A DNA stretch of 64,000 nt from Gemmatimonadota bacterium (lineage in GTDB: Bacteria > Gemmatimonadota > Gemmatimonadetes > Gemmatimonadales > GWC2-71-9), in contig QHTK01000042.1 of the NCBI GenBank assembly GCA_003220795.1, forward strand, positions 1-64,000. The letters are read 5' to 3'. Below, in pieces: positions 24,668 through 32,839 of the stretch. A program made the translations under genes and the position numbers. The notes under the pieces were generated by a model. That model made no database searches and was not told the DNA's origin. It was given only the letters and a program-made list of their open reading frames with translations. The first letter of the stretch is position 1; the number at the start of each line of letters is the position of its first letter.

Positions 24668-24786
24668 TGGAATTGCGTCACCTGCGATACTTCGTCGCGG
24701 TCGCCAAGAAGGCAGCTTCCTCCGAGCCGCCAGTCGGCTGCGGGTCGCACAGCCGATGGTTGCGCCGGCCCGCGCCGGCTAGCGTC
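24667..24786 (+). pseudogene. LysR-family regulator, frameshifted N-terminal remnant
   Basis: It starts MELRHLRYFVAVAKK in one frame; after a one-base shift near 24710 the other frame continues GSFLRAASRLRVAQPMV, the classical LysR helix-turn-helix. The match stops after about 40 residues, just before the lipoprotein promoter at 24780. Both the shift and the truncation show that the gene is dead. Confidence 0.65.
24780..24785 (+). promoter_or_regulatory. -10-like box (TAGCGT) before the plug-like lipoprotein
   Basis: TAGCGT, 9 nt, then the ATG at 24795; no ribosome site is present. Confidence 0.3.
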
Positions 24787-24794
24787 CCTCGACC

Positions 24795-25184
24795 ATGACG
24801 CGCTGGTGCGTCGTGTTGGGCTGGGCGGCGATCTTGGTCGCCACGGCGGGCTGCTCGGCTCGCTCACCCCACGGCACCACCCTCCGGGCGGATCGCGACC
24901 TGCTCACGCAGGAAGAGCTGCGTGAGCACCGGTTCTCCACGGTCTTTGAAGCGATCGAAGCACTGCGCGCGCATTGGCTGCGGGAGCGGGGACCAGACAG
25001 TTTCTCCGCTCCCGGCCACGTACAGGTCTATCTCGACGATTCCCGACTCGGTGGCGTCGAGGCGCTGCGCACGCTGCCGCTGGCGAACGTGCTGTTCATC
25101 CGGCATGTCGACGGGATCGTTGCCGCGGCGCGCTGGGGGCTGGACCACGGCCACGGGGTCATCCTCGTCGCGACGCGCCCCTGA
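24795..25184 (+). CDS. Small lipoprotein resembling a stand-alone TonB-receptor plug
   Basis: 129 residues. Signal MTRWCVVLGWAAILVATAGC with lipobox ATAGC. The mature chain has LTQEELREHRFSTVFEAIEA, HVQVYLDDSRLGGVEALRTL and IRHVDGIVAAARWGLDHGHG followed by VILVATR. The last two parallel the plug of the SusC protein in this window (PLYVVDGVPLAGG, IEVLKDASATAVYGSRGSNG, VILITTR) in order and spacing. No barrel follows. This suggests a plug-like fold anchored to a membrane, role unknown. Its stop is one base from the stop of the convergent GntR gene. Confidence 0.75.
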   Translation: MTRWCVVLGWAAILVATAGCSARSPHGTTLRADRDLLTQEELREHRFSTVFEAIEALRAHWLRERGPDSFSAPGHVQVYLDDSRLGGVEALRTLPLANVLFIRHVDGIVAAARWGLDHGHGVILVATRP

Positions 25185-25185
25185 C

Positions 25186-25935
25186 TCAGCCCACCGGGTG
25201 ATGTTCGGGATTCCACCGCAGAATCGCGTCCTCGACGCCCTTGAGGTGCGCCCGCATGCGCTTCACCCCGAGCTTCGCATCGCGCCGCTCCATCGCGTCG
25301 AGGATGGCCAGGTGACCCGCGTGATCGCGCTCGCGCGAACCGAAGATGTTCAGGATCAGCCGCTGCTCTTCGGTGAACAGCTCGCGCAGGACGTCGAGTA
25401 GCTGGACCAGTACGGCGTTGCCGGAAGCCAGAGCGATCTGCCGGTGGAAGGACATGTTGACGGTGTTCAGGATGTCGTCGTTCGTGAGGTTCGCGCCGGC
25501 CGTGGCGAGCAGCCGCCGCATCTCCTTCAGGTGCGCGGCGGTCGCCTTCTGGACCGCATCGGCGACCGACTGCGCCTCGAGCGCCATGCGGGCCCGAATG
25601 AGATCGAGCAGCAGCTTCTTACTGACCGTGCCCGGGTAGTCCGGGCTGGCCAGCACCAGGACCTCTTCGCTCCGGCTCACGTACACGCCGGACCCGTGGC
25701 GGATTTCGACCACGCCGATGGTCTCGAGCTTCTTCAGGGCCTCGCGCACCGTCGGATGTCCTACGCCGAACCGCTTCGCCATCTCCATGATCGCGGGCAG
25801 CCGATCGCCTACGCGATACTGCCCCCGCTGGATCATTCCTCTGATCCGCCGCGCCAGTCTGTCCGACAGACTCTGCTTCAGCTCTGGTGCGAATGCCGTG
25901 TGCGCGGCCTCGCTCGCCGTCGATCGCCGAGCCAC
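25186..25935 (-). CDS. GntR-family (FadR subfamily) regulator, last gene of the xylan operon
   Basis: 249 residues from a GTG at 25935, chosen because GGAGGG stands 4 nt upstream; an earlier TTG frame extension has no such site. The winged helix (SLSDRLARRIRGMIQRGQYR, MAKRFGVGHPTVREALKKLE, GVVEIRHGSGVYV) is followed by an all-helical FCD-type ligand domain (FHRQIALASGNAVLVQLLDV). FadR-subfamily members such as UxuR and ExuR respond to uronates, and this gene is 32 bases downstream of the GH10 xylanase at the end of a glucuronoxylan operon. I infer that it represses the operon and is released by an uronate intermediate. Likely autoregulated as part of the operon. Confidence 0.88.
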   Translation of the reverse strand: MARRSTASEAAHTAFAPELKQSLSDRLARRIRGMIQRGQYRVGDRLPAIMEMAKRFGVGHPTVREALKKLETIGVVEIRHGSGVYVSRSEEVLVLASPDYPGTVSKKLLLDLIRARMALEAQSVADAVQKATAAHLKEMRRLLATAGANLTNDDILNTVNMSFHRQIALASGNAVLVQLLDVLRELFTEEQRLILNIFGSRERDHAGHLAILDAMERRDAKLGVKRMRAHLKGVEDAILRWNPEHHPVG

Positions 25936-25967
25936 AGTCCCTCCCGGGCGCCACGCCCCATTCAAAG

Positions 25968-27077
25968 CTAACGGCGCGTTACCCCGATCACCGCATCGAA
26001 TGCCGGCTTCGGACGGCGCTGCCGGTCGAACAGCAGCGGATAGTTCGTCCGTCCCGGCACGGGCCAGTTGTTGAGCCAGGAATCCCCGTCCGCCACACCC
26101 CAGAAGGTCACCCGGCTGATGTCGCCGGCGTGGCGCAGATACACAGTGAACAGGTCCACGTAGCGCTGCGCCAAGGCGCGCTGCACCGAGTCCGGCAGGC
26201 CAGCCCGATAGGGGTTCAGGTCGGCGACCGACTCACCGGGGCGCGGCAGCACGTCAATGTCGAGCTCCGTGATCATCACCCGCACGCCGAGCGCGGCGAA
26301 GGCGACAATCGCTGAATCCTGTTGGGCCAGCGTGGGCCAGTCCATGCGGTTATGGCCCTGCAACCCGACGCCCGTCACCGGAACTCCCTGGGCCCGGAGC
26401 CGGCGCACCAGCTCGAGGGCGCCGCGCCGTTTAGCAGCGTTCTCGAGTGCGTAGTCGTTGTAATAGAGCTCCGCGTCGGGATCGGCCTCGTGGGCGAACC
26501 GGAACGCCTGCGCGAGGTAGTCCTCACCGAGGATCGTGAGCCACGGCGTCCGTCGCAGCGTGCCGTCGTCGTTCAGCGCCTCGTTGACCACGTCCCAGCC
26601 GCGGATCCGGCCCCGGAAACGCCCCACCACCGTCTGGATATGGTCGCGCAGCCGCTGGCGCAGCGTGTCGCGGCTCACCGGCTGGCCGCTCGAGTCCTGG
26701 ACCACCCAGCGCGGCGTCTGTTTGTGCCACACCAGCGTGTGGCCGACGATGAACATCCGGTGGCGCTCGCCGAACGCCACGTACTGGTCGGCGGCCGTGA
26801 AGTCGTAGGTCCCGAGCCGGGGGTGCACCGACGCCCACTTCAGCACGTTCTCGGGCGTGATCGCGTTGAACTGCGCCCTGACGAGGGCCGCGCCGAGGGT
26901 ATCACGCCCGGAGAACTGCGCCGCGTTGAGCGCCGCTCCGACCAGGAACGCGCCCTCGAATGCCGCGCGCAGCGTGCCTCGTGTGCGCCTGACGCCGGGC
27001 TGCGGCGGCCGCGCACAGCCGACCGCCAGGGCGCCGATCAGTACCAGGCTGCTCAGCGTCCGGCGCAGCGTCCTCAG
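25968..27077 (-). CDS. GH10 endo-1,4-beta-xylanase, lipoprotein, with probable CTG start
   Basis: 369 residues. The GH10 barrel shows the substrate motif VGHTLVWHKQTPRW, the acid/base Glu166 in GWDVVNEAL and the nucleophile Glu271 in MITELDID. The N-terminus LRTLRRTLSSLVLIGALAVGC is a lipoprotein signal with LAVGC, so the enzyme is anchored to the envelope. No ATG, GTG or TTG occurs in frame before the signal; the only codon in place is CTG at 27077, which overlaps the TGA of the SusD gene (CTGA), arguing for translational coupling. Further upstream the frame runs antiparallel to SusD coding sequence in a non-coding phase. It cuts the xylan backbone into oligosaccharides for SusCD. Confidence 0.9.
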   Translation of the reverse strand: MRTLRRTLSSLVLIGALAVGCARPPQPGVRRTRGTLRAAFEGAFLVGAALNAAQFSGRDTLGAALVRAQFNAITPENVLKWASVHPRLGTYDFTAADQYVAFGERHRMFIVGHTLVWHKQTPRWVVQDSSGQPVSRDTLRQRLRDHIQTVVGRFRGRIRGWDVVNEALNDDGTLRRTPWLTILGEDYLAQAFRFAHEADPDAELYYNDYALENAAKRRGALELVRRLRAQGVPVTGVGLQGHNRMDWPTLAQQDSAIVAFAALGVRVMITELDIDVLPRPGESVADLNPYRAGLPDSVQRALAQRYVDLFTVYLRHAGDISRVTFWGVADGDSWLNNWPVPGRTNYPLLFDRQRRPKPAFDAVIGVTRR

Positions 27078-29026
27078 TAACCCGGGTTCTGCGGGAACGC
27101 CCGGGTGCCCCCGGCGGTCAGGTCGATCTGGCTCTGGGGAATCGGCCGCAGGTGGTGCTTCGCCTCGTTGAAGAACCCGCCGTGTGCCTGCGAGGCCTGC
27201 CAGTTGTCGTCCACGATGCGGTGCCACAGGCCCGTGCGCGCAAGGTCGAGCCAGCGCGTCAGCTCGCCGTACAGCTCGCGGCCGCGCTCGTCCAGGATGT
27301 ACTCGAGGTCGATCGTGGCCGGCATGTGCGTGGCGTCGACGATCAGCGCCCGGTTCGCCGCCTCCGCCGCGCAGCCGCCGCAATTCGCGGCCCGCTGGCG
27401 CAGCGTGACGAGGTAGGCGCGCGCGCCCGCCTGGTCGCCCGCCCCCAGCGCGGCTTCGGCGGCGAGCAGGTACGTCTCGCCCAGCCGCATCAGCAGCACG
27501 TCGCGACCGCCGTCCAGGTTGTTGAAGTCCGGCCGCGCCTCGTCCTGCCATTTCTTCATCGTGGGGTAGCGGAAAATATCGTACTGCCCGACGGTCGTTT
27601 GGTTGGGACAGGGTTCCGCGTTGCACGGCTCGTAGATGGCGTACTTGCGCGACTGCCGGACCGCCTGCCCGACGATATGCCCGGGCTGGAAGATGGCGGT
27701 GTCGCCGACGACGAACGCGGCGCCGTTGGTGCAGTTCGGCACGATGGCGGTGTCGCTGGTGGCGACGCCGAACGTCGGCAAGCCGCCGCCGCCGCAGGTG
27801 GTGCCCCGATAGCCGGTCATCCTGGCGGCGCCTTGCGATTGGAAGCAGGCCCCGGTGTTGGCCGCGTTGGCGTGCCACACGCTCTGGAACGTGCCGTCGT
27901 AGCGCGTGTCGAGCGTCGTCGTATAGGTCGAGTCGGTCCAGCGCTGCCACAGGTTGCGCGCGTACAAGGTGGGTCGGGCGCGGCGGAAGCCGCGGCCGTT
28001 GTTGCAGTCGCGGGTCATGCCCTGGCGGTCGTCGTAGAACGACAACATCTGCACGAACAGCGCGTTGCCGCCCCCCGCGTTGAACAGGCCCGCCGTGGTG
28101 GTGAACTGGACGGACCAGATGACCTCAGGGTTGGTCTCGGTGGCGGGGACGTTGCAGTACGAGCCCGGTCCGCGGACGCCCATGGGCGCGCAGAAGATGT
28201 CCACGTAGTTGGGCAACAGCGCGTAGGGGCCGGCGATCACCGAATCCGCTTCGGCCCGCGCGGATGCGAAGTCGGTCGCCGGCGTCGCGCCCGGCTCGCG
28301 CAGGAACGCCGGGCCGCTCAGGTAGAAGTCGGTGTTCGCCGCCTCGTAGGAGTACGGATGATACGCCCGGGTCAGGAGGACCTTGGCCAAGAGGTGGCGG
28401 GCCGCGCCTCGCGTCGCCCGGCCCACCTGGTTCTGCGTGACCGGGAGGTCCGGGATCGCCTCCCGCAAATCCTTGACGATCTGGAGGTAGACCGAGTCCG
28501 CGGGCGAGCGGTGCGCCTGGTTGCTCGCGACCTGGCTCTCCGTCAGGGGAAGCGGCGCCGGGCCGTACATCTGGACCAGCCAGAAGTAGCTCAAGGCGCG
28601 GAGGAATTTCGCCTCGGCGATGCGGGATGCCTTGACGGCCGCGTCCATTCCGGTCACCGCCGGTGCCCGCTCGATCACCGTGTTGGAGGTGTTGATGCCG
28701 CGGTAGAAGCTCGTCCACGGAGACTGGTAGTGTCCCGCACTCGCGTTCAATCCGGCGGCGTAGGTGTTCTCGAACTGGTAGCCGCCCTGGTCGCCGTGGG
28801 TCGTCAAGTCCGTGCCGAACTCCGTCACGGCGAAGGACTCCTCGCGCCCGAAGAAGTCGCGCAGCTGGGCGTAATCGCCGTCAAGGGCCGCTTCCAGGCC
28901 CGCGGGGGTGGTGAAGAACGTGGTCGTGACGGTTCCGACCAGCTGCTCGTCGAGATTCACGCACGCCGCCGGCGCCGCGAGCGCCGCGAGCGCCAACCCC
29001 CAAGCCATGAATCGCAGGTGCTTCAT
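27074..29026 (-). CDS. SusD/RagB-type surface glycan-binding lipoprotein
   Basis: 650 residues. Signal MKHLRFMAWGLALAALAAPA then Cys, followed by VNLDEQL, the standard start of mature SusD proteins. The body shows WTSFYRGINTSNTVIERAP, AKFLRALSYFWLVQMYGPAP, ARHLLAKVLLTRAYHPYSYE and the C-terminal YILDERGRELYGELTRWLDL and FPQNPGY. It is longer than average for the family because of Cys-containing insertions around residues 350-450. It lids the SusC transporter and binds the oligosaccharide at the cell surface. It begins 29 bases after SusC and overlaps the xylanase start by 4 bases. Confidence 0.92.
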   Translation of the reverse strand: MKHLRFMAWGLALAALAAPAACVNLDEQLVGTVTTTFFTTPAGLEAALDGDYAQLRDFFGREESFAVTEFGTDLTTHGDQGGYQFENTYAAGLNASAGHYQSPWTSFYRGINTSNTVIERAPAVTGMDAAVKASRIAEAKFLRALSYFWLVQMYGPAPLPLTESQVASNQAHRSPADSVYLQIVKDLREAIPDLPVTQNQVGRATRGAARHLLAKVLLTRAYHPYSYEAANTDFYLSGPAFLREPGATPATDFASARAEADSVIAGPYALLPNYVDIFCAPMGVRGPGSYCNVPATETNPEVIWSVQFTTTAGLFNAGGGNALFVQMLSFYDDRQGMTRDCNNGRGFRRARPTLYARNLWQRWTDSTYTTTLDTRYDGTFQSVWHANAANTGACFQSQGAARMTGYRGTTCGGGGLPTFGVATSDTAIVPNCTNGAAFVVGDTAIFQPGHIVGQAVRQSRKYAIYEPCNAEPCPNQTTVGQYDIFRYPTMKKWQDEARPDFNNLDGGRDVLLMRLGETYLLAAEAALGAGDQAGARAYLVTLRQRAANCGGCAAEAANRALIVDATHMPATIDLEYILDERGRELYGELTRWLDLARTGLWHRIVDDNWQASQAHGGFFNEAKHHLRPIPQSQIDLTAGGTRAFPQNPGY

Positions 29027-29055
29027 CGGTCAGCCTCGGTTCGGGTGATCTCGCG

Positions 29056-32000
29056 CTAGAAACCCATGTTCGCGCCGACGAGCAGCGTGCGATAGCTCGG
29101 CGGCGTCGCGCCGCTGCCCGCTTCGGGGTCGTAGCCGTAGTAGCTCGTGAACACGAACGGATCCTGCGCCTGCGCGTAGACGCGCAGCGAGCTGAAGCGA
29201 AATCGGCTCACCAGGCTCGCCGGCAGCGTGTAGCCGACCGTGATGTTGCGCACCCGCCAGTGCCCGCCCGGCCGGTACGCCGGCGACGAGGAATTGACGT
29301 CGTTGTACAGCGGGTTCTCGCGACCCGCGCTGGGATTCCAATAGGAGTTGCAGCCCGGAATCGCGGCCTGCTGCGCCGCCGTCATGCCCGGGGGCCCGTC
29401 GAGCACGCTGGGGTTCGGGCCGCCGTCACACTTCATGGGCGTCCAGTACGCCACGTTCAAGTTGTTGAAGCGCTCGAACAACCGGGTGGCGCCGGAGCCG
29501 AATGCGTCGTTCATGGTGTAGCCCAGCCGGCCCTGGAGCAGGAACGACAGGTCGAAGCGGCGCCACGTCAGCCGGCTGTAGATGCTGGCGAGCAGCTTCG
29601 GGTACGTGTTGCCGAGCAGGATGCGATCGGCGGCGGTGATCGCGCTGTCGCCGTTCAAGTCCTGGACCCGGATATCGCCCGGCTTCTGGCCGTACCGTCG
29701 GGCGACGGCCGAGTCGGCCAGCTGCCAGATACCGACGTACTGGTAGTCGTAGAACACCTGGCGCAGCGCGTCGAAGGGCTGCACGCCCGGGTTGGTGCCG
29801 ATGTTGATCGGCTGCCCGATGAACCAGCGGTTGCCGATGTCGTCCCCCGCGCCGCTCGCCAGCGCGACGATGAAGTTCCGGTTGTGCGTGAAGCTCAAGT
29901 CGGTGGTCCAGCGGGGGCCGCCCCCGGTGCCCGGGAGGTTCACCGTGGTGATGCTGGCTTCCCAGCCCCGGTTCTCCGTCTTGCCGATGTTCTGGAGCAC
30001 CTGGGTGTAGCCGATCGAGGCGGGCAGCGAGCGCGGCAGCAGCAGCTCGCTGGTGCGCTCGCGATAAAAGTCGAGCGTGCCGCTGATGCGATCGCGGAAC
30101 AGGCCGAAGTCCACGCCGGCGTCGAGTTTGGCCGTTCGCTCCCACACGAGGTCGGGGTTGGGGATGGCACCCGGGCGGTAGCCCGCGCCGCTGGCGCCGC
30201 CGAAGTTGTAGCGGGTGCGGTCGAGGCCGCCCCACGTCTGGTACGGGTTGATGGAGGTGCTGCCGGTGGTGCCGCCGCTGGCGCGCAGCTTCAGCCCGGA
30301 GATGAACCCGAAGCCGCGCATGAACGGCTCCTCGCCCAGCTGCCAGCCCAGGCCCACCGAAGGGAAGAACGACCACTTGTGCCCTGCCGCCAGGCGGCTC
30401 GAGCCGTCGTACCGGCCGGTCAGGGTGAGCAGGTAACGGTTCGCAAACGCGTAGTTGATGCGGCCCATGTACGAGGCCAGCTTCCACACGCTGAGCGTAC
30501 TCTGGGGTGGCTGCGGATTCTCGCCGCTGCCGAGGTTGTACCAGAGCTGGTCGTCGGAGGGGAGGTTGCGTGCTTCCGCGGTGGTGGTGGTGGAGCGGTC
30601 CGTCTGGATGCCGTACAGCAGGGTCACGTCGAAGCGGTGATTCCCCGCGGTGCGATTCCACAGCAGCAGCTGGTCCAGTGTGTAGGCGAACTCTTCGGCG
30701 TCGGTCCGCTGCGCCTGGGCGTTCCCGATCGGCGTCTGGTTCAGCACCACGTTCGCGCCCTGGAACTGCCCGTCCATGCGGTTCCCGAGGTCGGGGCCGA
30801 AGTTCACGCGATACGAGAAGCCGCGGCCCAGCTCGAGCTCCGCGAACACCGAGCCGAACAGCCGGTTCCGGGTCTGCTGGCGTACGAAGCCCTCGGCCTG
30901 GCGCAGCGGGTTCACGCGCAGCGGGTCGGGCGTCGGCTTGATCTTCAGCGTGCACACGCTGCACAGCGTGGCGGAGGGGACGCCGGCGCTGTCATACGGC
31001 AGGCCCAGCGGGTTGTTCGCCAGCGCCTCACCCCAGACGGAGGCATCCGCGCCGATGTCCGCGATCGACCGCGTGCCCGTGGCCGTGACGCCGATCCGGA
31101 GCCGCCGGTAGGTGTTCTCGAAGCTCACCGTGCCGGAGTACTGGCGATACCCCTGCCCGAGCGTGATGCCGTCCTGGTCGAAGTAGCTGCCGGTGAGCGA
31201 GAGCCTGGAGTTGCCTGCGACGGAAGTGATCCCGAGCTGATGGCGTTGCTGGTAGCCGGTACGCAGCACCAGGCGTTGCCAGTCGGTACCGGTCGCGCAT
31301 CCCGGATGCGCGGCCTGGTACGCGGCATCGGTGGCGCACTGCACCTGCGGCAGCTCGTCGGGCGTGAACACACTGGCATCATTCGTCGGGCGGCCCGCCG
31401 AGCGGGCCGCCTCGCGTCGCTCGGCGATCGCCTGCGGGCCGTTCATCATGTCCACGAGGTGCAACGCGCTCTGCCCGCCGTATTGCGCGTCGTAGCTGAC
31501 GTGGATGCTGTTGTCGGCAGCGCCCGCGGCCCCGCGGCGCGTGGTGATGAGGATGACGCCGTTGGAGCCGCGGCTCCCATAGACTGCCGTCGCTGACGCA
31601 TCCTTCAGTACTTCGATCGACTGGATGATCGCGGGGTTGAAATCCTCGATGCCGCCCGCGAGCGGCACGCCGTCCACCACGTACAGCGGCTGGTTCCCCG
31701 CCGCGATGGACCGCACGCCGCGCACGGTCACGTTCATCGGCACGCCGGGGCGGTAGCTGCCGCCGGCCACGACGTCCACGCCCGGCACCCTGGCCTGGAT
31801 CGCCTGCATCGGGTTGGCCGTCGGGACCTCCGCGATCTGCTGGGCGGAGACCGACGCGATCGCGCCGGTCAGATCGCGCCGCTCCTGGGTGCCGTACCCG
31901 ACGACGACGACGCCCTCGAGCTGTACCGCAGCTGCGACGAGCTGGAAGTCGAGCGTGACCGCCTCCCCCGCGGGCACCTGCACCGTGAGCGTGAGCGGCG

Positions 32001-32238
32001 CGAATCCCAGGAGCCGCACGCGGACCAGCTGTGTCCCGGACGGCGCGTCGGCGATCTCGTACCGGCCGGACGCCTCCGTCGCGGCCGTGCGGTTGGTACC
32101 GACCACCGTGACGGTCGCGCCCGCGATGGGGCGCCCGTCCTGGGCGGCGGTGACGGTGCCGGTGATCCTGCCTTGGGCTCGGGCCTCGGTGCTAAGGGCG
32201 ACGCCGACGGCCGCCAGAACCAGTATGCCGCATCGCAT
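29056..32238 (-). CDS. SusC/RagA-type TonB-dependent outer-membrane transporter
   Basis: 1060 residues. Signal peptide MRCGILVLAAVGVALSTEAR, a carboxypeptidase-D-like domain (about 25-105: GRITGTVTAAQDGRPIAGAT, GRYEIADAPSGT), the linker VVVVGYGTQERRDLTGAI, a plug (ANPMQAIQARVPGVDV, PLYVVDGVPLAGG, SIEVLKDASATAVYG) and a 22-strand barrel ending TLLVGANMGF. ATG at 32238 is preferred to the GTG immediately before it; GGGAGG lies upstream of both. It imports xylo-oligosaccharides across the outer membrane with TonB energy and forms a pair with the SusD downstream. Confidence 0.94.
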   Translation of the reverse strand: MRCGILVLAAVGVALSTEARAQGRITGTVTAAQDGRPIAGATVTVVGTNRTAATEASGRYEIADAPSGTQLVRVRLLGFAPLTLTVQVPAGEAVTLDFQLVAAAVQLEGVVVVGYGTQERRDLTGAIASVSAQQIAEVPTANPMQAIQARVPGVDVVAGGSYRPGVPMNVTVRGVRSIAAGNQPLYVVDGVPLAGGIEDFNPAIIQSIEVLKDASATAVYGSRGSNGVILITTRRGAAGAADNSIHVSYDAQYGGQSALHLVDMMNGPQAIAERREAARSAGRPTNDASVFTPDELPQVQCATDAAYQAAHPGCATGTDWQRLVLRTGYQQRHQLGITSVAGNSRLSLTGSYFDQDGITLGQGYRQYSGTVSFENTYRRLRIGVTATGTRSIADIGADASVWGEALANNPLGLPYDSAGVPSATLCSVCTLKIKPTPDPLRVNPLRQAEGFVRQQTRNRLFGSVFAELELGRGFSYRVNFGPDLGNRMDGQFQGANVVLNQTPIGNAQAQRTDAEEFAYTLDQLLLWNRTAGNHRFDVTLLYGIQTDRSTTTTAEARNLPSDDQLWYNLGSGENPQPPQSTLSVWKLASYMGRINYAFANRYLLTLTGRYDGSSRLAAGHKWSFFPSVGLGWQLGEEPFMRGFGFISGLKLRASGGTTGSTSINPYQTWGGLDRTRYNFGGASGAGYRPGAIPNPDLVWERTAKLDAGVDFGLFRDRISGTLDFYRERTSELLLPRSLPASIGYTQVLQNIGKTENRGWEASITTVNLPGTGGGPRWTTDLSFTHNRNFIVALASGAGDDIGNRWFIGQPINIGTNPGVQPFDALRQVFYDYQYVGIWQLADSAVARRYGQKPGDIRVQDLNGDSAITAADRILLGNTYPKLLASIYSRLTWRRFDLSFLLQGRLGYTMNDAFGSGATRLFERFNNLNVAYWTPMKCDGGPNPSVLDGPPGMTAAQQAAIPGCNSYWNPSAGRENPLYNDVNSSSPAYRPGGHWRVRNITVGYTLPASLVSRFRFSSLRVYAQAQDPFVFTSYYGYDPEAGSGATPPSYRTLLVGANMGF

Positions 32239-32336
32239 CACGACCTCCCGGACGGCTCTCCCAGTTTGCGCGAAGTCATAAGATCACCACGTCACCGGCC
32301 GATTCTACCGGCCGGGGCCGGGTTGTCAAGCCGGCG

Positions 32337-32792
32337 CTACAGCCGGCGCGCCGCGAGCTCGGCCGTAAACTTGGTCCCGGCGGCGGTCGCGGCGGTCACG
32401 CTGTCGCCGGCGAGCGCTCCTGCGGCCGTCATCCACAGGCGCACCACATTGGCCGTGCCGGCGCTGGTGCCGCTGCCGAACAGGTGCACCTCGATCGACG
32501 ATCCAGGGGACAGGTTGCTGAGGATGACCACCCACGAGGGATTCGTCGCCGGGACCGCCGGCGCGACCACGCGCTGCATGGTGCTGTCGGCCGTGCAATT
32601 CGACGTGCACTTCCCGCTGCCGTTGCCGTAATAGATCGAGTCGATCGTCGCGATCCCGGCGAGGCTGGCCCGGTAGGTGATCGTGAAGCCACCGGGGCCG
32701 ACGGCATCGCCGCAGCTGCTCGCCGCCAGCAGCAGGCCGAGTGGGACCACCCCGATGCGCGGACACCGCGGACACAGTGAACGGGGACGCAT
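32337..32792 (-). CDS. Small lipoprotein between GH67 and SusC
   Basis: 151 residues. Signal ends VPLGLLLAASSC, a lipobox. The mature part is beta-rich and Thr/Ser/Gly-rich (GGFTITYRASLAGIATIDSI, a Cys pair in GKCTSNC, NPSWVVILSNLSPGSSIEVH). GGAGG lies 7 nt upstream of the ATG. It does not match a family I know. Its place in the operon is that of accessory surface glycan-binding lipoproteins in SusCD loci, but it is much smaller than those, so the role is inference. Confidence 0.75.
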   Translation of the reverse strand: MRPRSLCPRCPRIGVVPLGLLLAASSCGDAVGPGGFTITYRASLAGIATIDSIYYGNGSGKCTSNCTADSTMQRVVAPAVPATNPSWVVILSNLSPGSSIEVHLFGSGTSAGTANVVRLWMTAAGALAGDSVTAATAAGTKFTAELAARRL

Positions 32793-32839
32793 GGCAGGAC
32801 CTCCAACAGACAAAAGTGGTGGGTGACGCTGGGCCGCGC

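Noticed and set aside
27078-27950. N-terminal extension of the GH10 xylanase
   Set aside because: It overlaps SusD coding sequence in another phase, has no domain, and the lipoprotein signal lies after it.
27152-29059. Long plus-strand open frame opposite SusD
   Set aside because: Antisense to a clear SusD gene; rich in Arg, Gly and His with no domains, as expected for a shadow frame in high-GC DNA.
29260-31596. Very long plus-strand open frame opposite SusC
   Set aside because: Mirror of SusC codons; no motifs, no ribosome site, unlikely composition.
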